From positions 1 to 64,000 of the forward strand of contig MLAK01000600.1 in the NCBI GenBank assembly GCA_001839685.1: 64,000 nucleotides of DNA, read 5' to 3'. Origin of the DNA: Tritrichomonas foetus. Its lineage: Eukaryota; Parabasalia; Tritrichomonadida; Tritrichomonadidae. Positions 18,301-26,969 of the stretch are shown here, in pieces; within the stretch, counting starts at the first letter, position 1, and every line of letters begins with the position of its first letter. A program made the translations under genes and the position numbers. The notes under the pieces are model-generated. The model saw only the letters and a list, made by a program, of their open reading frames with translations. It was not told the origin of the DNA and made no database searches.

Positions 18301-21006
18301 TCTAGAAATGGACAGGCAAATCAAGCAGAACTTGATTTAGTTTCGAAAGCATATCAAGGTGATGACGAAGCAATGGTGGAAGTTGGTAAATTGCTTGATC
18401 AAAATGATTTGAAAAAATATTCACATTACTTTTATAAAAATGCTGCTGAGCTTAACAATCCAGAAGGTCTTAATCTCTATGGAAAAGCTTTGTTTTATGG
18501 TGATTCAATGAGGAAACAGGTTAATTATGGTCTCGAGTTTTTAAAGAAAGCTGCAGAAAGTAACTCTGATTATATGCTCGATTATATTATTTGCTATTCA
18601 AAAAATAATAAATTAACTAAAGAAATGATTGATACATTAATAAAATTATCATCAGAAAAACATGAAAGAAGCATGCTTTTTGCTGGAAAGTCATTGTTTC
18701 CATTGTTTCCTGTTATTGCTAGGAATTGTTTAGATTATTTCATTAACAATGCGAAAAGTGATGAAGAGAAATTATATAAAACTGGTCATCATTTGATTAA
18801 ATATCATCATGCTTATCAAGAGGGATATAGTTTGCTTAAAGAACTTGCATCTAAAAATTTTAAGGCGGCATATTGGTGTGCAAAATCTTATCAGCAAATT
18901 AGCCCACTTAATATTGATATGATCAAACAGTATTTGACTTTAGCTCAAAATTATAAAGATTCACAAAGTATTTTACAATCAATTCTTACACATCAACAGA
19001 AAGTGCTTTCTCACACATCTCATCAGTCAAATTCGCAAAACAAATCTACCACAGCTATAAATGTATGTTCTAAAACAATTCCAACTGAAAAAAAACCGAA
19101 ACAACAAGATAACAAAAATTCTTCTGGAAATCAACAATCCACACAAGCTCAAACTGTACAGCAACAACCTAGTGATCATCACCGAAAACATCACCTTCTT
19201 GATCTTCAAAAACTACTTCAAAATCAACTTCAACAGCAAAAGCAACAGCAGATTCAAATGCTGATTCAGCAACAGAAAATTCAACAACAACAACTTCTTC
19301 AGAAACAGCAGGAACATCCTCAACTTCAACAAGCAAATCAAAATCCATGTCAACCGAGAAATCCTAATATTCCTAGCGAAATTCAACCTTCATCAGCAAA
19401 AACAGCTGAGAATAATCCTGGAGAAGATATCGATAGCTTCCTTGAATTAAATTTACCACCAGAGGAAATTATTAAGAAAGGAGACGAACTTTTGTCACAC
19501 GGATATAAATCAGAGGCAGAACAATGTTATAATGAAGCAATGAAACATGGAATTCCATTAGCATATTTCAAAAGTGCAGAATTAGCGACTGATATAGATG
19601 AAAAAGTTGATTTATACTTCTTTGCTATGAAGAATAATGTTGAAGGTTCTTTTGATGGATGGAGAAAATCTATAATGAAGCTTGCTCGTGTAAATAAGTC
19701 TTTGATAGATACAGCGAAAAAATTTGAAAAAGAAAATGATTACATTGATGCTGCAATTTTATATGAAGAAGCCAATCAAAAACAACAGTTTTCTATTGCT
19801 TATAATAAAGCTAAAGAATCATTAAGTACAATTACCAGCGGCCAACAATTATATGACTTTGCTGTTCTTCTTGAGAAAAAGCATGAAATACCAGAAGCTT
19901 TAGATGTTTTTAAGAAATCTGAAGAATTGGGAGAAAAATCAGCAAGCAACAAAGTGAAACAACTATCTTTAACATATGCAAGACAACTAAGAGCCAAATC
20001 TAAAGATTCTGAAGGATCATATAATCTTGGTATAGCTTATTTAACTGGAACAAATGACCTTCAAATTGATTATAAAAAAGCACTTCATTTCTTACAAAAG
20101 TCAAGTGAACAAGGCAATGATGATGCAACTGTTTCTCTTGGTTTAATGTATTTTGAAGGCCTTGGTGTCGAAAAAAATCTCGAAGAAGCAGCAAAGTACT
20201 TCAAGAGTGCTGCCGATGCAGGAAACCCGGCTGGCCAAAACAAATATGGAGACTGTCTTCGACTTAGTTATGGTGTTTCACAGGATACTAGAAAGGCTCT
20301 GGCTTATTATAAGCTTGCAGCAGACAATGGATATGCAATCGCACAGTTTAATTTTGGAATGGCCAATGTATATGATGAAGATCTAGGTGTTGATCAAGAT
20401 AGAAGCCTTGGCATTGAATATCTTAAAAAAGCAGCTGATAATGGTCATCCTGAAGCCATGTATCATTACTCATGTTGTATTGATCCAGTTAATCCAGATA
20501 CTTCCAAAGAATATTTAGAAAAAGCTGCTTATGCATTTGATACTAATGCTATTAGAGAATGGGGCGATATTCTTATTTCAAATGGGTCTCCTGAAAAAGC
20601 TGCAGCATTATTCAAAGCAGCAGCAGACAACAATATCACTATTGGCTATTTATATGCTCGCTGTTTAAGTGAAGCAGTTGGTGTTGAATATGATATTGAA
20701 TTGGCTGAAGAATATTATAGGAAAGCAGCTGAAACAGGTGATCCAGAAGCGATGTTTGCCTATGCTACCTTTTTAATGAATGAAGACAAAAATAAAGATA
20801 TCATGGCAAAATACTTCGAACTTTCTTCTCTCCAAGGAAATTGTAAAGCTTATTATTATTATGCACAATGTTTAGAAAATGGAGATGGTATTCAACAAAA
20901 CAAAGAAGAAGCCAAGAAATACTATCATTTATCGCTAGAATCAGATCCAGAATCTCCAGCCAAAATGATTTTGGCATTATTAAGAAATAGAGAAATGATT
21001 GATTAA
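15367..21006 (+). CDS. pseudokinase-like domain fused to a long Sel1-repeat array
   Basis: Predicted 1879-residue protein. Residues ~1-280 form a degenerate protein-kinase-like domain. DFG (YVADFGLYP, near 160), the APE-type motif (YKAPEMTNYC) and DVYAFGILL are kept, but the catalytic loop reads HGNLCPSN in place of HRDLKxxN, and no Gly-rich loop is evident. It is thus probably a pseudokinase. Sel1 (TPR-like) repeats follow in blocks, about residues 299-530, 671-930, 980-1180 and 1360-1872; typical units are AECFKKAAELGHSEAQ-like with YGxxLxxGxGVxxN loops. Disordered linkers separate the blocks: Lys/Ser-rich near 545-645 and 930-975, and Gln-rich near 1280-1325 (QQQKQQQIQMLIQQQ). Sel1 arrays are adaptor scaffolds. 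The ATG at 15367 is the first in frame. Kinase-plus-Sel1 architectures are common in amoebae and trichomonads. Confidence 0.88.
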   Translation: MVQCVADMVDFDRYQNFTPLRQTTYTTLSIGQKTFPPRIKYFFKRFNYVLKNAREQKLFVHTFYKIAKLNYQTLFSYKKYSFFDCSIHPNPSLVRKYVSSTTLQDVISDPSFNSTWLISDVMNCIFAVSTGLAYLHKRLLYHGNLCPSNIVVDSIKQCYVADFGLYPIKSLFMPNEALMNQNYKAPEMTNYCPSDKADVYAFGILLCNILTPFFSIFTNESLKSLVEQRRLRELPNFPTIFKDIIPLCLDSNPEKRPSFSKIIDFFQNKSFVVSSKNVSSLFNSFMKSNYIINLANSNDANALNKLGDMYLDGDGVPIEPKKALECFKKAAELGHSEAQSNYGVCIQEGIGQEEDKATGAIFLKRSAEQGNIHGIANYGVALSKGDGVEVNIEKAEYYLKKAADLGNSYAQVEYGLLLQEQKSKPEKVVEGIKYIKMAADQGDPDGLCTFGVCLAFGDGIEKNEELAMDYIKIAVNQNFSRAHFEYAKGYLDGRGVPQNDTIALRHFEIAYEQGYEDAKYYIDLLHARMPTTTPVNQPNEVTHRIFESTNNTPKKRTNTKQKRNASTMRHRKSKMSEDAEPVTGTTLKSDSKIEKPTKVKVSSEKGHSDLEKNINSQNSKSHSKLSIPVLFTKVTPHDELVNIFKQMKKEMKQNEDIYQKKEDFDVFKYEDQFIETQDPEILYQYGKVYDKSYKFMAEDQIKATKYFEESAKLGHAGAQANYGVSLQEGNGVPQNVDLGFHYLEESAKQGNLNGMSNYGMALIQGDGPRKDIDEGLRILKEAADKGYPHAELIYGLNLQDLSQDEEKKKEGAEYIKRAADKNFGDAPYNYAICLKKGEGIPKNLPNAIEIFEAIFVQNNRDIDALEHLIESLEEIKDMKKALYYRKILADQFFDTESMYIYGNALIEGNYIEKNEELGNQYIKKSKIKSKKSTKSARKTRPASDDKHSKSGPPKSPSRQSKKPPEFPLKVKGEIEVFLSRNGQANQAELDLVSKAYQGDDEAMVEVGKLLDQNDLKKYSHYFYKNAAELNNPEGLNLYGKALFYGDSMRKQVNYGLEFLKKAAESNSDYMLDYIICYSKNNKLTKEMIDTLIKLSSEKHERSMLFAGKSLFPLFPVIARNCLDYFINNAKSDEEKLYKTGHHLIKYHHAYQEGYSLLKELASKNFKAAYWCAKSYQQISPLNIDMIKQYLTLAQNYKDSQSILQSILTHQQKVLSHTSHQSNSQNKSTTAINVCSKTIPTEKKPKQQDNKNSSGNQQSTQAQTVQQQPSDHHRKHHLLDLQKLLQNQLQQQKQQQIQMLIQQQKIQQQQLLQKQQEHPQLQQANQNPCQPRNPNIPSEIQPSSAKTAENNPGEDIDSFLELNLPPEEIIKKGDELLSHGYKSEAEQCYNEAMKHGIPLAYFKSAELATDIDEKVDLYFFAMKNNVEGSFDGWRKSIMKLARVNKSLIDTAKKFEKENDYIDAAILYEEANQKQQFSIAYNKAKESLSTITSGQQLYDFAVLLEKKHEIPEALDVFKKSEELGEKSASNKVKQLSLTYARQLRAKSKDSEGSYNLGIAYLTGTNDLQIDYKKALHFLQKSSEQGNDDATVSLGLMYFEGLGVEKNLEEAAKYFKSAADAGNPAGQNKYGDCLRLSYGVSQDTRKALAYYKLAADNGYAIAQFNFGMANVYDEDLGVDQDRSLGIEYLKKAADNGHPEAMYHYSCCIDPVNPDTSKEYLEKAAYAFDTNAIREWGDILISNGSPEKAAALFKAAADNNITIGYLYARCLSEAVGVEYDIELAEEYYRKAAETGDPEAMFAYATFLMNEDKNKDIMAKYFELSSLQGNCKAYYYYAQCLENGDGIQQNKEEAKKYYHLSLESDPESPAKMILALLRNREMID
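19210..19335 (+). repeat. CAA/CAG-rich (poly-Gln) tract inside the Sel1 gene
   Basis: Interrupted CAA/CAG run encoding a Gln-rich linker of roughly 40 residues with Leu/Ile/His interruptions. It separates two Sel1 blocks. Confidence 0.8.
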
Positions 21007-21258
21007 TTGTTACTTTTATTTTAGAATTAGAAAATCTTTCTTTATTGATTAGATTTATAAATTATTATTATTTGTTGGAAATAATGCTTCTTTATATTAT
21101 TATTATTATTTGTATTTTATATTTTATTGTTTATACTTCTATTTGGATTCAGAAGAAAAAAAGTCAAAGGAAGTTTACAGCAAATATACATTTTTATTGA
21201 CATTTTATTGGATGGATGATTTCCCCCAATTGAAACACTAATTTATGAATATTCGGTC

Positions 21259-21642
21259 TTACTTTAATATTAGTGTAACTCGCTTTTCCGTTGATTTATT
21301 AGTAGTAAGATTAGTTGTTCTTCTACGGGTAACTTTCCTAGGATGCTTTTCAAAATATTTTCGAAATTTTCTCTGAATAATCTTTGATGCTTTATCGTAC
21401 ACATCATTATAAAGGTTATAACAATAATCCGCGGAAACTTTTGATTCTATACTTACATCATCTGTTACCATGGAAAAATCTAACTTTCTGTGTGCAAGAT
21501 CAGTATTATATAAGATAAATTGATCTGGATAATTTTGTTTTTTCGGTTTTTGCCCCAATGGACTCTTTACTGAATGATATACATTCCGGCGGATAGTGTA
21601 TTTTGGAGATATTCCTTTTGTTGGATCTGGTTTCTTCGACAT
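21259..21642 (-). CDS. small basic protein with IQ-like motif
   Basis: Predicted 127-residue basic protein, not recognised. Near the C terminus ASKIIQRKFRKYFEKHP resembles an IQ calmodulin-binding motif (Ile-Gln-x3-Arg-x3-Phe rather than the full consensus). The rest is Lys/Arg/Pro-rich with no signal or membrane segment. The frame extends to 21678 via a GTG; I take the ATG at 21642 (MSKKPDPTKG). It is convergent with the Sel1 gene (252-base gap containing TTA/TAT microsatellite) and divergent from the gene at 21891. Confidence 0.6.
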   Translation of the reverse strand: MSKKPDPTKGISPKYTIRRNVYHSVKSPLGQKPKKQNYPDQFILYNTDLAHRKLDFSMVTDDVSIESKVSADYCYNLYNDVYDKASKIIQRKFRKYFEKHPRKVTRRRTTNLTTNKSTEKRVTLILK

Positions 21643-21890
21643 TTTATGCGAGATATATTTACTAAACGTACAAATCACGAATAATGATTGGAAACTTTTT
21701 CATATAACATGAAGAACGATCGCTTATACCTTTTCTGAATCTATCGTATCGACTGAAATAAAATGTTTTCCACTTTTTCTAATATTCACATTTTTTTTAA
21801 TGCATGATCTTTTTATGTACTTTACATCGCCTATTTCTATGGTACCTAACTTTTTCAAACAAATAGCAATAAGAAAATCTTTCAGAAATA

Positions 21891-23552
21891 ATGAGTGATT
21901 TCCCGATCGTTCACAAAGGAATCACATTTCTTGTAAATCCAACCAAATTTGCAGAAAACTCGGCCAAATTCAGAGACCTCTTCAATCCAGCATACGCTGA
22001 TTTCTCACAAATCACAATCACAGGTGATTTCAAACCTCAAAGCATTGATACGTTTTGTTCTCTCGCTCAAGGTCAATTTGTCAATGTTCCAAGTGATTGT
22101 GCAAGTGAAATTTCTAGCCTCGTGGCTCTCTTCCAGGCTCAATCCGCTCTCAGCCAATATTCGTCAGGACTTTCAACATTAAATGGGGCAGTCGTATTTG
22201 AATCACGAAAGTCATCCAATCAAGCACTAGACAGCTGGCAGATGCCACAAGATCAGCCAGTTCTCACTTCATTTGGTGATGGAATTGGACTCGCTCCACT
22301 CGAACCAATGGTCCCACTTGAGCCAATGGTCCCACTTGAGCCAATTGTCCCACTTGAACCAATGGCCCCACTTGAACCAATGGCCCCACTTGAACCACTT
22401 GCTCCACTTGGCGGCAGTTCTGGCCTCAGCGGTTTTGACAACAGCGGATTCAGCAATAATATGGCATTTGGAAATACTGATGGATTTGGAAATGATGGCT
22501 TTTCAAATAATTACTCAACATTTGGCGACAATACAAACAATTTCTCACAGAATCAGCCAATAAACGACTTCGGCCTCAATAATAACAACGATATGAATAC
22601 TTTCAACAATGATCTGAATAACAACTATATGAATAACAATGATTTGAATAACAACTATATGAATAACAATGATCTGAATAACAACTATATGGTCAACAAT
22701 GATCTGAATAACAACTATATGAATAACAATGATTTGAATAACAACTATATGAATAACAATGATCTGAATAACAACTATATGGTCAACAATGATCTGAATA
22801 ACAACTATATGAATAACAATGATNTGAATAACAATGATATGAATAATAATCAAACTGACGCTTTTGGTGAAGAATCCTCACAACGTAATTACAGCGCCCA
22901 AGTTGAAGAGCAATTTGTGAATAAAGAAACACCCGCAAGCAATGTTAATGATGATGGAACACCAAAGTTAGTCAGCGGAGATGATTATTACCTCAATGAG
23001 CCAGTTACTTACGAAGTTACCAAATATAAGAAATTCATGAAATGCACAAGATATGTTCAAACAATGAACGGAACTGTTTTGGCCACAGGAAAGACACGTC
23101 AACACAGTATTGTTATTAACGAAGGAAATGATGCACACTTCGATCAAATGGAAACAAGCTCATGTGATGTTCAACGACTCAACTTCTTAAATATCATTCG
23201 ATGTGATGGAAATACTCACACATTACGATATTTCCGTGATCCTGATACATCCTTCATTACTCTTCACGTTATGTTTAAGATTGGAAATGATGAAATGATG
23301 ATGACTGGTTTGAAGAGGAATCCAACAGCTGAACCCCTTTTCGGAACAAATAAAGTTCTCACACTTAAGCATGAATGCATACTCTGGCTTAAGAATGGAA
23401 AAACAGCGATGGTTTTAACCAAACTTGAATCAGGCAAGTATAGAATCGTCAATTACTTGAAGACTTCCAATTACTTCGCATTAGCAATCCTTCTTTCAGC
23501 ACTTGTTGGCCCACACTCACAAGCACCAGATGCAGCAAGAACCACAGCCTAA
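21891..23552 (+). CDS. BTB-like N domain, two repeat blocks, tubby/LOR-like C domain
   Basis: Predicted 553-residue protein of unknown function. Residues ~1-95 (FPIVHKGITFLVNPTKFAEN, ITITGDFKPQSIDTFC) have the pattern of divergent BTB/POZ-like domains. Then come six PLEP(M/I/L)(V/A) hexapeptides, a Gly/Phe/Asn-rich stretch, and seven copies of NDLNNNYM(N/V)N. The C-terminal ~185 residues (from DDYYLNEPVTYEV) are strand-rich and end in a hydrophobic helix, NYFALAILLSALVG. This resembles the buried C-terminal helix of tubby/LURP-one/scramblase barrels. Both domain calls are inference by shape. One undetermined base (22824) lies in the repeat. The stop is in TAAA. Confidence 0.7.
   Translation: MSDFPIVHKGITFLVNPTKFAENSAKFRDLFNPAYADFSQITITGDFKPQSIDTFCSLAQGQFVNVPSDCASEISSLVALFQAQSALSQYSSGLSTLNGAVVFESRKSSNQALDSWQMPQDQPVLTSFGDGIGLAPLEPMVPLEPMVPLEPIVPLEPMAPLEPMAPLEPLAPLGGSSGLSGFDNSGFSNNMAFGNTDGFGNDGFSNNYSTFGDNTNNFSQNQPINDFGLNNNNDMNTFNNDLNNNYMNNNDLNNNYMNNNDLNNNYMVNNDLNNNYMNNNDLNNNYMNNNDLNNNYMVNNDLNNNYMNNNDXNNNDMNNNQTDAFGEESSQRNYSAQVEEQFVNKETPASNVNDDGTPKLVSGDDYYLNEPVTYEVTKYKKFMKCTRYVQTMNGTVLATGKTRQHSIVINEGNDAHFDQMETSSCDVQRLNFLNIIRCDGNTHTLRYFRDPDTSFITLHVMFKIGNDEMMMTGLKRNPTAEPLFGTNKVLTLKHECILWLKNGKTAMVLTKLESGKYRIVNYLKTSNYFALAILLSALVGPHSQAPDAARTTA
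22296..22403 (+). repeat. 18-bp coding repeat (PLEPMV), six copies
   Basis: Six tandem 18-base units, CCACTTGARCCAATGGYC-like, encoding PLEP(M/I/L)(V/A). They start at 22296 and the last is more divergent. Confidence 0.9.
22611..22850 (+). repeat. 30-bp coding repeat (NDLNNNYMNN) with 90-bp higher-order period
   Basis: Seven full 30-base units beginning at 22611 and an eighth variant copy (22821-22850). Copies 3 and 6 share the variant GGTCAACAAT and copies 2 and 5 share GATTTG, so copies 1-3 are duplicated as 4-6 (90-base unit). The undetermined base at 22824 is in copy 8. Confidence 0.92.
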
Positions 23553-25284
23553 AAGCAGCATTCTTTTCTCACTTTTTATTTTTATTTTTATAAAGTTTAG
23601 TTAAGTCAATTTTTTTATTTCTATTAGAGTTGGCTCAGTCTCTACCAAATGTCAATTCGCCTAATCTCATTTTTAAATGAAATCGCTGCTTTCTAGTTTA
23701 ATCGACAAATAATTTATTTGCTCTTCTCAACTTTTTTGTTTCATCTCCTATCGAAAACTAGAGACCCAAAATAGTCGATGTCCACTAAAAAAATGTTTTC
23801 CAAAATGAAGAAAATATTTCCAAAGTGTTTCGATTTCCAATTGATGAAGAATATCTAGACAAAAAATATTATGGTTAATATATTACGAATCTTGGTCAAA
23901 CAGATGGCATCCCAACTTCGTTTCAGTTTATAAGATTGATGCAGAAAATACTAGGAGAATCTCTATGTTTTATGATAATGACGTCAAATGGATCAATAAT
24001 TGTGTAAGTATTCTATTTTATTTTCATGAACATTCTATCTTAATAGAACTTTTGTTAATTAAATTTGCCTATCCTATTGGAACATTATTATATACTATGA
24101 ATTCCAGAAGGTATAAATAGTTACGAATTTCTGAGTTATGACACTGAGATAATAAGGAAACAGGATTATATTGCTCAGAAAATGATAATGCATTGACTAC
24201 ATATTATAAAGCTATTATATTAGATGTTCAACATTAACCATTAATGAAATACGTATTGATGGTAAAGTGAAATATAATCGAGATGCTGTTCCAGAAAATC
24301 TTTGAACACGATCATACAGTTTTGAAGAATGTCAAGAATTGCATTCGTGTTTTTCCAGAAATAAAAATCGGTCACCCGTTGATTATGATTCTTATGACAA
24401 TATTCATCATAACAGCCATTATAATTAACGTGTTGTGATATCAATGAGGATAGTGATTCATATAACTATAGGAGCCAAACGCTGAATACAGGTATAATAA
24501 ATCTAAAGTGTCACAATACAGGTCGAAACAGTGCACCAAAACATTTTTCATTTGCGAAGGTGACTTGGACTACAGTCAGTAGAGTGTGTGAAAGTTGTTA
24601 TAATAAGTGCGAAAGCATTCCTGCATACCAAGTATGAAATAAGAAAGGTAGCTTTAGTGGAACCGTTGTCGTTTGCAACAAAAGCTTAAATCTGGTGCAT
24701 GCCACATTTGTGGAAAAACAAAATCATAATTTCATGAAAACTCAGTGAATTCAATACATTTCATGATAACCATTAATGATATTATCATATTTTAATAACA
24801 TCTAAATCAATTTCACATTATTTTTTCGTTAGAAACCGCCAGATATTTGGTCGCTGTAACTCTATCTGAATCAAAAAAACCAACTATTGCAGAAAATCGT
24901 CATCTCTGCACTTTATTCCCAAGAAAACAATTAAGTTCCTCATTCGGGCCAATCCAATATTTTTCCTATCAACATAAAATGAGCGATGATTTGACATAAA
25001 TTATTCGAAATAAAATTATTTCTTCTCAAAGGAATAACTTTTTCAGTATTTTACACGCCAAAGTTCGTTCGTATTTTCCCTCAAATTAGCATAAACGATT
25101 AATCTGTATTGAATGAGTTCATAGAAAAAAATTCATATCTTACGATTCTTGTTTACCTTTTCAGAAATTTATCTGAGGCAAAATTTTCTTTACATTCAAA
25201 TATTTATGTTTATGCGTGACTGAAAAAACCTTTAATAATTCATTCAAATCAAAATTTTTCCATTTTGGGAGAAATCACGAAATT
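23553..25284. other. gene-poor region with eroded coding fragments
   Basis: About 1.7 kb without an intact gene. An ~80-codon open stretch without a start runs near 23875-24120 (YKIDAENTRRISMFYDNDVK). Broken frames also occur near 24250-24430. A recognisable zinc-finger remnant at 24509-24740 is listed separately. The last ~400 bases should include the promoter of the PPP phosphatase gene. Confidence 0.45.
24509..24740 (+). pseudogene. eroded treble-clef (CxxC...CxxC) zinc-finger gene
   Basis: Two partial fingers of the same kind lie in different frames. The first (24509-24640) reads CHNTGRNSAPKHF then VSRVCESCYNKC; its opening CHxxG seems to be a mutated CHxCG, and its closing CxxC pair is intact. 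After a stop, another frame around 24670-24725 reads WNRCRLQQKLKSGACHICGK and then TKS, stop, FHENS, which is the first half of a second finger. The spacing (CxxC, about 25 residues, RVCxxCY) is like GATA-type or related treble-clef fingers. No start codon or full-length frame remains. Adjacent broken frames upstream may belong to the same former gene. Confidence 0.45.
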
Positions 25285-26640
25285 ATGCAAGAACGTGAAA
25301 TCATTGATAGCATACTCTCACATCTTTGTAGAGGAAGAAAAAAACATCCAAAGGCCCTTTTCAAAATTAGCACTGCATTAAATATTATTAATAATGTTAT
25401 CACTATATTGAATGATGAGCCATCTGTTCTTGACATTAAATTGGATACAAACAGAAGCCATGATTCTGATGATTGTCCTGATTCTGATTCCCACACAAAT
25501 GAAAAGCCCAATGCAAACGATGAAGTTATTCTGTCAAAATTTTCACCTCAAAATGAAAAATTGAAAAATGATGTTTCTGATCAAGTGGATAAGAATAACA
25601 TTATATATGAAAATGATAAAGCTGATGAAAATTGTTTTAATTCAAATAATGAAGAGAATATTAATAATTCACATCAACAAAATCATTTCATCAATAATGA
25701 TAAATGTAATGAATTTGATGATGATGGTTGTGTTATAAATACAAACGAAAATTCATCATTAATCATTGTTGGTGATATTCATGGAAATATTGATTCACTA
25801 ATTCGAATTTTTTCAAAACATGGATACCCAACCGAACAAAAATATTTATTTCTCGGTGATTATGTTGACCGAGGAAGCTATTCTTGTGAAGTTATTATTT
25901 TACTTTATTCTTTAAAAGTTTTGTTTCCCAATCATATTTTTATGATTCGCGGAAATCATGAATATGCAGAAATGACCGAAATTTATGGCTTTAAAGATGA
26001 ATGTATGAAAAGATCATCCTTAGAGTTTTACGATGCTATTATAAATTCATTTCAGTACCTTCCAATTGCTGCGATTATTGGAGAACAAACTTTTTGCGTT
26101 CATGGTGGAATTTCACCCAGAATCAATTCAAGAAATGACATTTTATCATTGAATAAAGGCGGGACTATAATTCCAGCTAAATCTTTATTAGTCGAAGATG
26201 ACATTATTATGGATTTTTTATGGAGTGATCCATGTCCTGATCTTTACTATTTCGAGGATAGTCCTCGTGGTTGTGGGAAGAATTTTGGTGAAGCAGCTGC
26301 CAATGAGTTCATGTATAATTGCAATTTTATTCAAGTTATTCGTGCACATCAAACTTTTTTGGAGGGTTATAATTGGGCTTTTGGAAGAAATGCTGGCGTT
26401 TTAACTATATTCAGCTGCTGTGATTATTGTGAAACGATGAATGACTCAGCTGTAGCGATTCTAGAAAAAGATAACAACATAAAAATTGACACAATTCCAC
26501 CACTCAGCTTTCGACAAAAAAAGAAAAAGCGAATTATTTTTCCGAATTGGATTCTTTCTGAGGAAAAACAGAATATTAAACTGAAAATAGATAATATTCC
26601 AGAATTTCATTTGGACTTACCAAAATTAATTCTGGTTTAA
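25285..26640 (+). CDS. PPP-family serine/threonine phosphatase with acidic N-terminal insert
   Basis: Predicted 451-residue metallophosphatase of the PP1/PP2A/PP2B superfamily. Metal-binding and catalytic motifs are complete: GDIHGN (near 163), GDYVDRG (near 191), RGNHE (near 223), HGGISP (near 272) and a final RAHQ (usually RAHE). The SAPNY-type ending is replaced by FSCCDYCETMNDSAVAI. An N-terminal helix (EIIDSILSHL) is followed by ~115 residues of Asp/Asn/Glu-rich, probably disordered sequence before the core, which is unusual for PP1-like enzymes. The tail is basic (FRQKKKKRIIF). The frame is open from a GTG at 25216; the first usable ATG is 25285. The stop lies in TAAA. Confidence 0.92.
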   Translation: MQEREIIDSILSHLCRGRKKHPKALFKISTALNIINNVITILNDEPSVLDIKLDTNRSHDSDDCPDSDSHTNEKPNANDEVILSKFSPQNEKLKNDVSDQVDKNNIIYENDKADENCFNSNNEENINNSHQQNHFINNDKCNEFDDDGCVINTNENSSLIIVGDIHGNIDSLIRIFSKHGYPTEQKYLFLGDYVDRGSYSCEVIILLYSLKVLFPNHIFMIRGNHEYAEMTEIYGFKDECMKRSSLEFYDAIINSFQYLPIAAIIGEQTFCVHGGISPRINSRNDILSLNKGGTIIPAKSLLVEDDIIMDFLWSDPCPDLYYFEDSPRGCGKNFGEAAANEFMYNCNFIQVIRAHQTFLEGYNWAFGRNAGVLTIFSCCDYCETMNDSAVAILEKDNNIKIDTIPPLSFRQKKKKRIIFPNWILSEEKQNIKLKIDNIPEFHLDLPKLILV

Positions 26641-26969
26641 AATCCTATTTTGAAAATGAAACTAAACAGACCTTAGTTTTAAAGTTTTCTTGTTGTTTTT
26701 TATTAAATGTTAAAACTTTGACAAAAATTAATTTGGTATGTCCAAATGAAAGAACATGCGCAGAAGTTGGTTCACCACTATACAATCTATAATTTCTTTT
26801 TAATAATAGAAATTAATCAAGAAAAGGGCTCTAATCGATACTATTATATTGTCAATATTCCAGAAATAACAGGGGGAAAAAAATGTAAGATAGGAATAAA
26901 AAAGTGTATATTACTAAAAATAAGCATGTTTCGAATGAAAGATTTTTACTGAATTAAATTATAAACAAA
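26641..26969. other. convergent intergenic region
   Basis: 3' ends of the PPP phosphatase and the large membrane protein face each other here. No repeat or RNA is seen; a 68-codon frame is judged fortuitous. Confidence 0.4.

Noticed and set aside
22545..22853. 102-codon minus-strand frame of repeated IVVIQIIV peptide
   Set aside because: It is the antisense of the 30-bp coding repeat.
23998..24010. Spliceosomal intron starting at GTAAGT
   Set aside because: There is no clear trichomonad-type branch/3' splice sequence (ACTAACACACAG) downstream, and the surrounding frames are already broken.
24241..24444. 67-codon minus-strand frame (MISQHVNYNGCYDEYC)
   Set aside because: The opposite strand has equally plausible broken coding sequence, and no start context or family match was found.
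26746..26952. 68-codon plus-strand frame in the convergent gap
   Set aside because: Short, biased by AT-rich composition, with no family motif; it lies downstream of one stop and opposite another 3' end.
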